Part shown: positions 23,090 through 34,760 of the stretch, piece by piece
How positions within the stretch are numbered: position 1 is the first letter of the stretch
How the letters are laid out: every line of letters starts with the position of its first letter
DNA from: Mycocentrospora acerina
Lineage: Eukaryota > Ascomycota > Dothideomycetes > Pleosporales
Length of the DNA: 64,000 bases
Reading direction: 5' to 3'
Assembly: GCA_022701365.1 (NCBI GenBank)
Contig: JAKUHH010000094.1
Location: 125,043-189,042, forward strand
The notes under the pieces: model-generated
Seen by the model: only the letters and a program-made list of their open reading frames with translations
Databases searched by the model: none
Told to the model about the DNA's origin: nothing
Made by a program: the position numbers and the translations under genes

Positions 23090-25426
23090 CGAGGATCCTC
23101 GTGAAGACGATTTGTGCGGTAGAGCGATTAAGTTGGGGTTGATATTCTGCAGGGTAACTTGATCATGTTAGCCTAGAGGTTTGTTGAGGGGGGTGTCCTG
23201 TGCTTTGGAGAGCCTAGTGTCGTTGATGTCACGTACCGGGACCGTTGGGCTGAGCAGGCGAGTCCACGCTTACTATGGGCCGGTCGTTGGAGAGACGGGC
23301 AGGTGCAACAGGAGCTGGCTGCGAGAGCTCAGTGCTCGTAACGAGGCCGCAGGCGCCTCAGACAAACAGTGAAGGGTAAGAAACGAAAGAAGCAGAAACG
23401 GCAGGCTGTTGGTTCGACGGCCGTCGAGGTAGCTTTGCTGCCGCGTCGCGTGGTCGAGTACCCCGTGGGCAGTGGACAGTGGACCGACTGCGCCCGTCGC
23501 TGCTTCCGTCTGGAGCAATTGGCGAACAGCTGCGGTGGACTCGGAAGGCGCGCGAGATGGCAGAAAGTCGCAGAGTCGCCGGGGCTGGGACACGAGATCG
23601 TCGAGGACGTGGTCGGGAGGTGTAAGGGAGTCCGCGAGAGGATCGGTGCTTGGGATGAGGCTGGTTCGCTAAGGCGGGCGGAAATGAGCTGCCGTCTTTC
23701 ACCGTCGTCAGCGCCAAAGCTCCACCACCAACCGTCGGTCTGGTCAGCGCAGGGTGCTCCTTGGGCCCTGCGATGTGCCTGTCTCTGTGATGCGGCTCTG
23801 AAGAATGCAGACCAAGCTGGGTGTGCTGCCCTCGACTTGACGATGCGTCGCGCTCTTGACTGGGCTGTGCAAGAACGGCAATACGAAGGCGGCAGGGATG
23901 GGGCCATCCATGGGGGATGCAGAGTGCGTGCATCCCTCTACAGCACGCTAAGGCTGCGCTAACCGCATGGTCGCCTAGCAGCGGCCAGGCCCCAAGACCA
24001 CTCCATCCACCCTGCGAGTCTCATCCACCCACACTGACGCAGGACGAGAATGCATGAAAGGACCCAGTTATCCCTCATCCCCTGCTGCTGCTGCTGCTGT
24101 GATTACTACTGCTACTGCTACTGCTGTTGCTGTTGCGCGCACATGACGTCTGCACACGTCTGCACATGCCATGCCTTTGGTGCAGTTTGTGTCTTGTATC
24201 TTGCTTTGCGCGTGCAAACTCCCAGACAATAGACTTGGAGCCCTGATTATGGAACCCTTCCAGCCACAGCGTCCATCGCTTCCATCGCTTCCCCGTACGA
24301 CGGGCGCTTAACAAAATTTGGCTGCAGCCTATCACCGTGTGATACATGAACGCGCTTTTGGCGCCACATCCTGGCCAGCCCTCATCCATCATGTCGTTGC
24401 CCTAAAGTCGCATGCAGCTGGATTGCAATTTGGAAATCTCCAGCGACCATCTCTCGTCATTGTCATTGTCATCATTGTCGTCGTCGTCGTCGTCGTGACA
24501 CCTGAACAAGGTTGAAGCCATGTTTAGGCCGGCACATGCCATCTGTCGTTCATGTTTCATCCTGTGGCAAATGCAGTGCAGAGCGGCCCGTCGAGGTCAT
24601 CCCGCGTCGATCTTAGCATTTTGCCACATGTAGAAAGTCACACGCTGAACGTCCATGTTTGAGGGTGTGCTGGAGGGTAGAATCATCCGAGATCCCCGCG
24701 CGAGGGTGTGCAGCAGTGGAGAGAAGGTGGTGGCTGTGGAAGAAGCCCACAACGCCTCCAGGCACGCGAGAAAAAGCAAGAGGCATTATGCGGCCGACAC
24801 GTTTGGGCCCGGCCGTTCAACGTCATCCATTCTGTATTCCGGTCAATCTTCAAGTCACACTTGATGGAGTGTCGGAAAACAAAACATGTATGTGCTGTGG
24901 TAACACTCTTCAAAGACCATGGCTGAGACGATGGCGCACTGCCTTGATGGTTTAGGAAAGTGGTGTTGATTGCGAGAGCATAAATGGGGTTATCATGGGT
25001 CCAAGGTGTCTGCCACACAAGCTTGTGCTGCAGGGTCATTCGATGTTTTGGCGTTTGAAGACTTGGGAGATACTTTAGTGTACACAGGACAGTCGATTAC
25101 ACATTCAATATCTTGATGGTGTGGGGTTTTTTTCTAAAGCACAAGAAAAATAGGCAGTGCAGTAACAGGGTCTGCTTACTCTAGGTTCCAAATAACAGTC
25201 TGTTGGTACGGCGGATGCCTCATTGTGGATAGCTGCCTGCTTTCTGCAGGGCTGAAAAGTGGTGGACCCTTGTTTTGGACTAAGCTAAGCTTCCATCGGA
25301 CATAACTGCTTCAACAGACATCTTAAGCAGTCTTCTGCGACCGCATACCACATTTCTCTACCTCCCAAATTTTCGAGTCAGCTCAACCCTCTCTGTCCAC
25401 AGCATCACAGTTAATCGGCAGTCAAC
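23090..25426. other. Region upstream of the phosphatase and Sds22 genes; repeats, possible 5' exon
   Basis: 2.3 kb between divergent genes. The left part (about 23140-23345) may hold one or two 5' exons of the phosphatase gene, inferred from open frame and splice-like signals. Long overlapping GC-rich frames at 23.36-23.96 kb look compositional. Microsatellites: CTG/CTA units at about 24083-24135 and CATTGT/CGTCGTCGT at about 24455-24497. No RNA gene seen. Confidence 0.4.
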
Positions 25427-26680
25427 ATGGCTGACGCACAAACTACCCCGCCTGCCGAGCGTGACCCCGCGGTGTCAACAGATGTGAGCGAAACACGCGA
25501 TGAGGAAGGGACCAACGACCACAAGCCAAGAGATAGTAAGGGCTGGGACGGCAAGCTAAGGATCGACAAATTGGCCCTCAAAGAAAACGGACCGGCAGAT
25601 CCTACCGTGCAAGTAGAGAGTGAGCCGGACGATTCGGACGATGAAGGCCCGCCACCAGAGCAGCTTGCAGCAGACGAGGATTTACTAGATGACGTTCCCG
25701 ACGACGAAGATGAGATTGAGATAGTACACTGCAAAGTTTCAGATATGGATTCGCTGCGGTTAGAGCGGTTCAAGCAAATGAAGGTACATTGACATTCTTA
25801 CCCTTCGCTGCGGGTTTGCTGACAAACACAGCGCCTCTGTCTCCGCCAAAACCGCATAGAAGTCATATCCATACCCGAAACTGTCGCGCCGACACTCCAA
25901 GAAGTCGATCTCTATGACAACCTCATCGCACACGTCAAAGGCTTAGAAGCCTTCACGGAGCTGACATCGCTGGATCTCTCCTTCAACAAGATCAAGCACA
26001 TGAAGCGGCTAAACCATCTCACAAAGCTCAAAGACCTGTATTTTGTACAAAACAAAATTAGCAAGATCGAAAATCTCGATGGCTTGAGCAACTTGCGACA
26101 AATCGAACTCGGCGCAAACAGGGTTCGCGAGATTGAGAATCTCGAGACATTGACTGGACTGGAGGAGTTGTGGCTGGGCAAAAACAAGATCACAGAGATT
26201 AGGGGCCTGGATACATTGTCTAATCTCAAGATTCTTTCTATCCAGTCAAACCGCCTACGCACAATAACTGGGCTGCAAGGCCTGACTAGTCTTGAGGAGC
26301 TGCACATCTCGCACAACCTACTTACTGAAATCTCCGGTCTTGAGCACAATAAAAACCTACGCGTGATCGATATCAGTGCCAACCCGATTGAACATCTCAC
26401 AGGCTTAGAAGGTCTCACTCATCTCACGGAGTTTTGGGCAAGCAACTGCAAGCTCAGCAGGTTCGACGAGGTTGAGAAAGAGCTCAAGGATAAGGAGGAG
26501 TTGGAGACGGTGTACTTTGAGGGCAACCCATTGCAACGGTCTCAACCAGCACTTTATCGCAACAAAGTGCGGCTAGCGCTACCGCAGGTGGTGCAAATTG
26601 ATGCTAGTAAGTCTGCATGTTGCCATTGTACAGGCGTGAAGATGTCTGACAGATCCACAGCGTTTGTAAAGCAAGTCTAG
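25427..26680 (+). CDS. SDS22: Protein phosphatase 1 regulatory subunit Sds22
   Basis: Three exons (25427-25783, 25832-26606, 26661-26680) give 383 aa; introns have donors GTACAT and GTAAGT and acceptors CACAG. After an acidic N-terminal tail (residues 1-118) the protein is a run of SDS22-type 22-residue leucine-rich repeats. Examples are LTSLDLSFNKIKHMKRLNHL, LKDLYFVQNKISKIENLDGL and LEELWLGKNKITEIRGLDTL. They are capped by the LRRcap ELETVYFEGNPLQ and the terminal PQVVQIDATFVKQV. A tiny 20-nt last exon completes the conserved ATFVKQV end. Sds22 binds PP1 (Glc7) and governs its maturation and nuclear and mitotic activity. Length and repeat pattern match yeast and fission-yeast Sds22. Confidence 0.95.
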
Positions 26681-27208
26681 TGCATCAAGCGAAGATGCGT
26701 TGCCAGGAAAGTGAGAACAACAGGCCGTGACGGGGTGATGCGTGCAAAGGAGACGAGAGAGCGACATGGCTGTTTGGAGTTTGCATGGCATTGAAGAAGG
26801 TCCAGCATGAGCATTGCAAGGCGTTTACAGATGACAGAGCGGTGATGATTCAGAGCAAAGCAAAGGAAAGCCAATCCAACACCCAATGAGATCCATTGCT
26901 ACGGTGAACAAAAAACGGCGCATCGGCTTGTGCGTATCCCCGTGTGACTACAACGCGCGTTGGAGGAATCATACAGCTGGTGCGTTGTTGACGCGTTGTG
27001 CAGACGGGGCCACGGCGCTACTCCTGTTGGAGCTAGTGTCACGACAGGGATGTTCCGAAGTGTTTGTAAACACCCCAAAACAGACGGCCTTGTCGACGCT
27101 CCCGCGCTGCCATCACCACCACCGACGACGCGCTCGTGCTTTTGCCGGGGATTGACATGACCTGGTGATCTTCTTCGCTTTTCAAAGTTGGACTGACCCC
27201 TTGACAAG
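26681..27208. other. Intergenic spacer upstream of the kinesin gene
   Basis: Just over 500 bp holding the Sds22 3' UTR and the kinesin promoter. No gene, RNA or repeat seen. Confidence 0.5.
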
Positions 27209-30200
27209 ATGAATCCTGCCGCGGACAACCAGGTACGTCTGCCTGCACAAGATGGTGTATGCGACCTCGACCACTAACCCTGCCGTCCTGTCCAGGGCTT
27301 TGCAAAGCGCTCGGGCATAAAGCCGCCCTCGAAGATCAACCTCGAGCCTACATCGCCACGCGCTCTCAGCGAACTGCCACCCTCGGGAATGAACGCGCGC
27401 ACTGCAATGCCGACGGCTGCCACGAAGCACAAGCCCTCTGGCTGTAAAACCCCCACTCCCATACAACGCGATCCGCACAGGACGCTGACTCCCCTAGTAC
27501 CCGAGCCCGCCGCCAAACGCAAGACACTGGCAGAACTGGGCGGTGAACCCTACAAGCCAAAGACGGCCGCGCCTCCCAGCTCGCGGCATGCCAGCAACAA
27601 CGTCAGGGGCACTGTTGCACGCGGCATGTCAGCGTCCATGTCACGCGCGACCGGAGCTACTGCTTCCCGCATGGCTTCTGCGCCCGCCTTCAGCAGCAGC
27701 ATGGGCCCTGGTGCAAGAGCCCCCGTCGCAACCGCCAGACCAAAGTCTGCGTATGGGCACAACAGGAGCAAATCGCATCATTCAGCGTCTCGCCCCGCTA
27801 CCGCCATGGCGAAACGAAACCAATACGATGATGACGAGGAGGCAAACCCCAAAGGTTCGCTGCCATTTCTTATCTCTACAAATCCCAAAGAAACTCTCAA
27901 GGTGCTGAAAAAGGTGCCCTCGGCTTCGAGAACACGAACACGAACATACTCGTTCGATGTAGTCCCTCGCCGAACTCCTCATACATCACACCTAAGAGCC
28001 ATCTCATCCCCTTCGATATTCCGTCCCATCACCCCTGTCATGGAAGAGCCTGCCGATTTCGACTGCAAGCAAGTCTGCGCCAACCTCGAAGCCCTCACGC
28101 TGAGTGTTTCGAAGGCAGAGCCTCGCAACAGCGAATTCGGACGTGGTATGACTTCTGGCAAGGAGGCAAACCCTTCCTCAAAGCACCAGAGATCCCACTC
28201 TCGACTTCCTCAGGCAACGCCTGGCCGACAGGCAGTGAACCAGACACCCACTCGACCTCCACCGTCCTCAACGCCGAGAGCAAAACGAACAAACTTCATA
28301 AACAGATTTACTAACGATCGTTGTCCAGTTTTCTACGATGAACGAATCGAAGCTATTGAAGATCAATTTCGAGAGTTCACGGCAAAAATGGAACGCGACG
28401 TGCAACAAGCGGCTGACAATAAGATGGCTGCCCAGCAACTTCAGGGTCGAGGTACGTCAAAAGCTTAAAGATTTACCAATTCTGTCCGACCATCTTCTGC
28501 GCGAACACTCCTGACTAACACCATGTTTCTGCAGTTGCTGAACTCGAAGCTCTCCGTGCCCAGCTCGAAACCACAAACAGAACTCTTGAGACGGACCTGA
28601 AAGACACCCAAAGCTGCTTGAACACTGTCAAGATGGAGCTGGAGATGATACGACGAAACCACACCTTTGAAGCCGATGACTTGCGCAGAAGACTTCGCAA
28701 CGAAGTAGAAGAAGTCGAGTTCCGACAGCGAAAAGAGGTAGACAAGATGCAAAGGGAGAAGGAAGAGTCAGAGGAGAAGATCATCAAGGGATTCAAGAAC
28801 CAGATTGAGGAGCTACTAAAAGAACACCGTGAGAGGTTGGCCGAGCTACAGAAGCAGATCGATGCCGACAGTGAAGCAGAACGAAGTAGGCGGACACGCG
28901 AAGCACAGGAGCTAGATGCGGAGTGGGGCTCAAAATTGAGAGCCGCTGGGCTCGAAACGGAGGCTAAGCAGCGGGAGCTCCTGCTTATCCAAGGGGAGCT
29001 CATCAATGTCAAGGCTGAGCTCGACTCAACTAAGCAGCTCAAGACTGGATTGCAAACACAATTGGGCCTGGCGACGACCGCCAATCTCACCCTAGAAGCC
29101 GAAAACCAAGCAATGAAGGAAAAGATCAAATTTCTCGAATCGGATAGTCAAGCGCAGTCACAATCTTTCAATGATCTCCATAAGAGAATGCAAGACGCCA
29201 TTGAAGCAGCGGATCGGGCCAACGAAAAACTTCGCCAGGAGGAGACGTTGCGGCGAAAGCTTTTCAATCAAGTACAAGAGCTCAAGGGCAACATCCGAGT
29301 TATGTGTCGTGTGCGACCAAAACATGACTCGGAGAACAATCCTGCGAAGATCTCGTTTCCGGATGTAGACACAGACAGTAAAGAGGTTGCTATGCTTGGC
29401 CCAGAAAAGATCAGTGCGACAGGGAAAGATATCACACCTTCCTACGCATACTCCTTTGACCGTGTTTTCGGTCCAAATTCCCAGAACGGCGAAGTCTTTG
29501 AGGAGATTAGCCAACTTGTCCAGAGCGCGTTGGATGGTTACAACGTCTGCATTTTCTGCTATGGCCAAACCGGAGCTGGAAAGACATTTACCATGTCGTC
29601 AGCTGACGGCATGATCCCGCGTGCCACGGCGCAGATCTACGCCGAAGCGCAGCGTCTGGAAGAGAAAGGGTGGCGCTATAAGATGGAGGGTTCTTTCATT
29701 GAGGTTTACAATGAAACATACAATGATCTCCTGGGTCGCGCCGAAGATCTTGACAAGAAGAAGGTCGAAGTCCGGCACGACGCTGCAAAGAAGCAAACGA
29801 TTCTTGAGAACACCGTCAGCGTCGCCTTAGATAGCCCGCGACGAGTCGAGGAGATTCTCGACACTGCAGACAAGAATAGGACCGTGGCTGCTACCAAGGC
29901 CAACATGCGATCCAGCAGAAGTCACTCTGTCTTCATCCTCAAGCTCGTCGGCACAAACGAGATCACTGGCGAGAGGAGCGAGGGCACTCTCAACCTTGTG
30001 GATCTCGCTGGTTCCGAAAGACTTGAGCACTCCAAAGCAGAGGGTACGCGACTAAAGGAAACACAAAACATCAACAAGAGTTTGAGCTGTCTGGGTGATG
30101 TCATTAATGCGCTTGGATCTGCAAAGGAGGGCACTCATGTTCCGTACAGAAACTCAAAGGTACCCCGTCATAGTCTTTCCCTCCTCCGAACCCTTCACTG

Positions 30201-30403
30201 ACACAATACAGCTCACTTATCTCCTCCAATATTCCCTTGGTGGTAACTCTAAAACCCTCATGTTCGTTATGGTCTCCCCGCTGCAAGCTCATCTCCAGGA
30301 AACGATCACAAGCCTCAAGTTTGCGACGAAAGTACACAACACGCATATTGGCACAGCAAAAAAACAAACAAAAACCATTAAGGATGAAAAAATGAAAGTG
30401 TAG
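27209..30403 (+). CDS. klpA: Kinesin-14 (C-terminal motor), KlpA/Kar3/Ncd family
   Basis: Four exons (27209-27232, 27296-28451, 28535-30159, 30212-30403) give 998 aa. The N-terminal about 390 residues are Ser/Pro/Arg-rich and probably form a microtubule-binding tail. Residues about 400-655 are a long coiled coil (LEALRAQLETTNRTLETDL ... NEKLRQEETLRRKLFNQVQ). The kinesin-14 neck and motor follow: ELKGNIRVMCRVRP, the P-loop GQTGAGKTFTM (about 737), switch I SSRSHSVF and switch II LVDLAGSE. NKSLSCLGDVI and the last exon's LQYSLGGNSKTLMFV close the motor domain. The C-terminal motor after a coiled coil defines minus-end-directed kinesin-14, acting in spindle and nuclear positioning. Exon 1 codes only eight residues. 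Confidence 0.95.
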
Positions 30404-31121
30404 CATGGTGGACCATAGGGGTCATCAATCAGGTTCGGATATGTGCTGTGTGCATGACCATTTTTTATTACTTTCTTTTTTTCTTTTTCTTCGCATTCTT
30501 CTCCCGCAGCGACCGGTGAAGTGTTCGAGGTCGAATCCAGCTGCTCTTGTTTTGGGTGTTTTATAGGTGGATTTGAATGTGTGGAATTGGGATTGGGATT
30601 GGCTGTGTGGAAATATCTTGCCGATGGCCGGATATTGTGTTTGTCCAAGATGGCGTTTTTTAGGGGTATGATGTATGAGAGGTTATGAACACTCTTTTCT
30701 TGCCGTCTGCTGGGTGTGGTGTTGCTGTGAGTTGCGTGAGTGAGAAGTTTGTACGTGAGTGAGTATGTTTGCATACTCCGCCTACCCTTATTGGATATCT
30801 CCTACTCCTAGCATTCCTTTTCATTTACTCTCCACGTCTTTTCGCATCCCCATGTTCATATCTCCATGTCCTCTTTCATCTCTAGACGCATTTCTAAACA
30901 GCAAGGAACCAAGTCTCTGGGATCTTTCCGGTTCAAGCATCCAACCCGTATCGGCACGCAAGCGTCCCACGTCTTTGAAATATGCGCTAGGAAGATACCC
31001 ACGAACCCTACTTTGCCTCGAGCCTGCTCACATCACCGCTCGTCCACGTCCATGCATCGACCAACTATGATTTTGCATCGTATCTGCGGGCATCTTGACA
31101 CGCATGCAGTTCTCAGTCCCG

Positions 31122-31157
<36 letters not shown>

Positions 31158-31804
31158 TCTGTGTTGCTTACCAGATTTGTGAGAAATAAGCAGAGGATTG
31201 TAGAGGTAGCAGATGTGCGGCTTCACACTAGCAATGACCAAAAGGAAGGACAAGGATGAACACAATGTGCCAAGTGAAAAGAGTAGTGAGAATCAGTACG
31301 AGAAAATAGGCTGCGGACTCGGAATTCAGAGTGGATGGTCTAGAAGAGTGGGATTTCATACAGTATGTGTGTGAGAGCAATCTCGTTACCGAGAACCTTA
31401 CATCTTATGGAGAAAAGTGTCGAGAGAGGAAATTTCGGAACCGGTACTGCAAGATGATGGGTATGCTACTGAGTGAGTAAGTGAGTGTAAAGATTAGTCT
31501 TCCTTATTGGCTACGTGGTTCCTGCATGGAGAGAAGATCGATGCCCGTTTATCTTGAGTGACTGTAATGGTAAGAATAGAATATCAAGGCAAGGAGGTCA
31601 TTATTGAGTTAGGTTAATGCAGCGCAAGGAACTGGTGTAGAACTTTTGGCACTTGCAAAGCCGCACGAACGTAAATATTAGAGTTCTTTGCAAATACTAA
31701 GCATGATTTCTAATGCGCGAAACAAAATCGTAAGATTGACAGATCATACACTCATAACATCATTTCAACATACTAGGCTGAAATGTTTCTACAGAAATTC
31801 GCCA
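30404..31804. other. Convergent intergenic region with (CTA)n microsatellite
   Basis: 1.4 kb between the 3' ends of the kinesin and DUF2439 genes. It contains a perfect ACT/CTA trinucleotide run at about 31121-31156 and several TGAGTGAG-like short repeats. No coding region supported. Confidence 0.5.
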
Positions 31805-34285
31805 TTACCCGCTCGTTTCGCTCACTTTTGGTGGGGGCCTCCAATCAAATAGATCAAACGCCTCTGTGCTCCACGGCCCAACATCCTTATCCACGTCTGG
31901 AGTCGGCAAATCAACTTCCTTGCCCTCTCCTACATATGCACTTGTATCCACCGTGAGACTCCTCGTGCGCTGGAATTTCCTCCTTGGGTCAGTTTTCTTC
32001 ACCAATGCTGCTAGGCCACCTGATTTCTTTCCAACTCCCGCTTCCAGATTCGCGTTTACCTCAACATCTTCACGGGTACGGGACTTGGGCAGATTACACC
32101 GTTCCCATTCCTCGCTTGTACTTGGAATCGGTGCATCATTTTCGCTCCGCACACGACGGAAGCTGCGACCAGGGGATTTTTTGGGACGAGATTGGTGTTC
32201 TTCGTCTTCAGTTGTGTCTTTTGAGGGGTTCTCAGGTTTTTGCAAGAGTGCAGCAAGCTCGGTAGTAGTCATGAGTGGGCCCTTTTTGCGTGCCCGGGGG
32301 GGACGAGGCGGGAGAATTATGGACCCATTACGAGGAGGGGATGCTGTTTCTGGTGCTGGAGCCATGTATTTTGACTGAGGCTGATTGTGTTCGGGTTTCT
32401 TACGGAAGCCGCCTGTAGAGTATGGGAGTTTGCGAGGGGAAGTATTTAAGTTTGTTGAATGTGTCTCGAACACGGTAGGATGCGTGGGATCCACTTCCCT
32501 AGACGGCGATTGAGAAGGTTCAGGTATGGAGGCTACGAGAGACGGCGCTTTGCGGACTGGTTCAGCTATAGAGATGACCTTTTTCTTTATGACCGCTTTT
32601 TGAGCTACGCCTTCAGGCGAAAGAGATACAAGTTGTGCATTGCCGTGTTTTATATTTACAGAAGGTGAAATCTTGCGGGCATTTCCTTTTTTCCTTGTAG
32701 GCTCATCAGTTATAGCAACTGTTCGCTTTGCCGCATTTGAAATAAGCGGCGATGGACATTGCTTGGGATGCTGAAGTCCTATTGAAGACGAGGGGACTAC
32801 CAGTTGCTGATCAAGAAATCCATGAACGAGTTCAGGATCATCGAAAATATCTAGAGATACATTCAGTGACGGCGATGATATCCTTGTTCTTTTGGAGGTC
32901 TCGTTAGTGGGCAATGTAATTGCTTTTCTTTTCGTATTAGGGGGGACCAATGTATTTGTAGATATGGTAGGCTTGACTTGTGAATCGAGAGGCAGTGGTG
33001 AAATTGTTTTTGAACCTTCTGGTGAGATTCTGGTGGCTTGGTGTCTCCTAGTTGATAATCCTGACTGACTCCCCGCACTTGACGCCTGCTGTGACGGCAA
33101 TTGGCAAAGTAGCGTCCCACGCTTGACACCCGCAGATAGACGCAAAGACTTTGTTTTGGGATTGCGAGGTGGAGATGGTGGCGGGACACTCTCCTTCTGC
33201 GGCTTTGGTGCAGGTAAATGTTGTATTGGTGAATCCTGCCAAGGCGATCGCGCTGCAGATTGCAGTGCGAAGTCAACGTTGGTCAAGCGATTTGATGCAC
33301 TGACCGGAGGCGAAGAAGAGGGAACAGGGCGCGTAGGCGTCTCCATAGCTTTCACATGAGGTACTGGCACTTTTCCTCGGGGTATCTTGGGGGTTTTCGC
33401 AACCGGGTTCTCAGCCACGTGCTGCCTGCTGCTTATCAATGGTGATGCCTGCAAGGCTGACGACTTGAGCTTTGATCGCGCAGCCCCAGGAGACATGCAC
33501 GGAATCGTTACACCTGATGAGATGATAGGATCTTGATCTGATGCCGAGTCGAGAGTAATTATGGTGGCCTCCTGCGGCGTTATGTTTGGAGGCGCTCGAG
33601 CACCCTTTGCAGCTGAGGGTCTTCCTGATGGAAGCAGGTCCTTCTTCGGTGCGTGAAAGTCTTCCAATGGAGGACTGGAGACTCTTGAGCTTGGGTACTG
33701 CGCTACTTTCTGCCGTTTAACTGTCCTCTCTCCCTCCCAACCGTTCTCTTTCTCCTTATCTTTCCGAGCTTCGTAGGGTGACTGCATTGGCACTGCTTTA
33801 CCAATGGGGCCCTTGGGAGTGCCAAGCAACGCGTTCAGAGATTTGTGTCTCAGTTGCGACGCTGCCCTCGAAGCGTTGCTCGGCGCCACGCTAGACGGGG
33901 GCTGGAATGGACGTGGTGGGGCAGTGGCATTTGCACGCGCAGGTGAATCTTTGGGCATCTTGTCGAAAAGAGGTGTCAAATCTGTCTGGGTGACGCCTAT
34001 AGCGTCTGCAACCTCGACCATAATGCCCTTGTCTAACGTGAGCTCATCGCCCTCGTGCAGCTCATTGCTGTCCTTGTAGTACGTGTCTCCTAGGAAATAG
34101 CGCGTCTGGTCGTACACCATGACGCGGTTGTTGAAGGTGTGGAACTTGAGGTAGCCGTCCTGCCATCTTTTCTGCTTGCGTCTGATGTCGTGCGTGAAGA
34201 GGCATCGAAACTCCGCGACGGGCGCCGTGTTCTGGGAGGCGGGGGCTGCGGACAGGTGTGGTGTGCCTCGTAAAGGAGCCGTCAT
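31805..34285 (-). CDS. DUF2439-domain protein (Mte1/Dbl2/ZGRF1-like genome-stability factor)
   Basis: Single exon of 826 aa from ATG 34285. The open frame continues upstream without another ATG. The N-terminal DUF2439 domain covers about residues 10-95: VAEFRCLFTHDIRRKQKRWQDGYLKFHTFNNRVMVYD, then YFLGDTYYKD and LTLDKGIMVEVAD. The remaining 700 residues are predicted disordered, rich in Ser, Pro and Lys, with repeated SP/TP sites. In yeast Mte1 and fission-yeast Dbl2, and at the N-terminus of human ZGRF1, this domain is found in proteins that bind the Mph1/Fml1/FANCM helicase. They act at D-loops, replication forks and telomeres. The role here is inferred from that family. No helicase domain is present, as expected for fungal members. 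Confidence 0.82.
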   Translation of the reverse strand: MTAPLRGTPHLSAAPASQNTAPVAEFRCLFTHDIRRKQKRWQDGYLKFHTFNNRVMVYDQTRYFLGDTYYKDSNELHEGDELTLDKGIMVEVADAIGVTQTDLTPLFDKMPKDSPARANATAPPRPFQPPSSVAPSNASRAASQLRHKSLNALLGTPKGPIGKAVPMQSPYEARKDKEKENGWEGERTVKRQKVAQYPSSRVSSPPLEDFHAPKKDLLPSGRPSAAKGARAPPNITPQEATIITLDSASDQDPIISSGVTIPCMSPGAARSKLKSSALQASPLISSRQHVAENPVAKTPKIPRGKVPVPHVKAMETPTRPVPSSSPPVSASNRLTNVDFALQSAARSPWQDSPIQHLPAPKPQKESVPPPSPPRNPKTKSLRLSAGVKRGTLLCQLPSQQASSAGSQSGLSTRRHQATRISPEGSKTISPLPLDSQVKPTISTNTLVPPNTKRKAITLPTNETSKRTRISSPSLNVSLDIFDDPELVHGFLDQQLVVPSSSIGLQHPKQCPSPLISNAAKRTVAITDEPTRKKGNARKISPSVNIKHGNAQLVSLSPEGVAQKAVIKKKVISIAEPVRKAPSLVASIPEPSQSPSREVDPTHPTVFETHSTNLNTSPRKLPYSTGGFRKKPEHNQPQSKYMAPAPETASPPRNGSIILPPRPPRARKKGPLMTTTELAALLQKPENPSKDTTEDEEHQSRPKKSPGRSFRRVRSENDAPIPSTSEEWERCNLPKSRTREDVEVNANLEAGVGKKSGGLAALVKKTDPRRKFQRTRSLTVDTSAYVGEGKEVDLPTPDVDKDVGPWSTEAFDLFDWRPPPKVSETSG

Positions 34286-34760
34286 CGCATGGATGTTTGT
34301 TTTGTGCGCGCCGCACTGAGGGCGGCAGACATCAGACTCGCAGGGCGGGCGTCGAGATGTGAATACGGTCGAGGCGTGGCGAGCATGACGGCGACGCGAC
34401 TTCCTTTCCGCGAACACACGTGACCAGCTTAGCGTGCGGAGCTCCTTCCCTCACCGGTCGGTGCCAGGCTCTGTACGCATTCCCAGGATGGTGCCCACAG
34501 ACCATGGCACGCCTTTTTGCAGTTGCACCGTCACAGCAGGCTGGCCTCTCGTCGTCTTGTCGATTACACCGCGTCGCTGCTGGCGGAGCTGAAGACAAAA
34601 CGCGGGGCCGTCTATCCAGCACCCTTGTCCTCTGCGACCCTCCGACTGCGTTAGAGAGCACAGCCACTCTTTAGTCCGCGTTGCTGACCATAGACCCCTA
34701 CACCAGTCATTACCTCACTTTGCACTCACCACTCACTCACACTGCCTACCGCCGTCCAAC
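34286..34760. promoter_or_regulatory. Shared upstream region of divergent DUF2439 and BAR-SH3 genes
   Basis: 475 bp between two divergent start codons, so it carries both promoters. Frames open here are shadows or upstream leader of the DUF2439 gene. No other feature seen. Confidence 0.5.

Noticed and set aside
23358..23962. Two overlapping 190-200-codon ORFs on opposite strands
   Set aside because: GC-rich compositional frames without domains. They are probably 5' leader or promoter of the phosphatase gene.
34286..34417. N-terminal extension of the DUF2439 protein
   Set aside because: The open frame upstream of ATG 34285 contains no in-frame ATG, and the extra 44 residues are not family-like.
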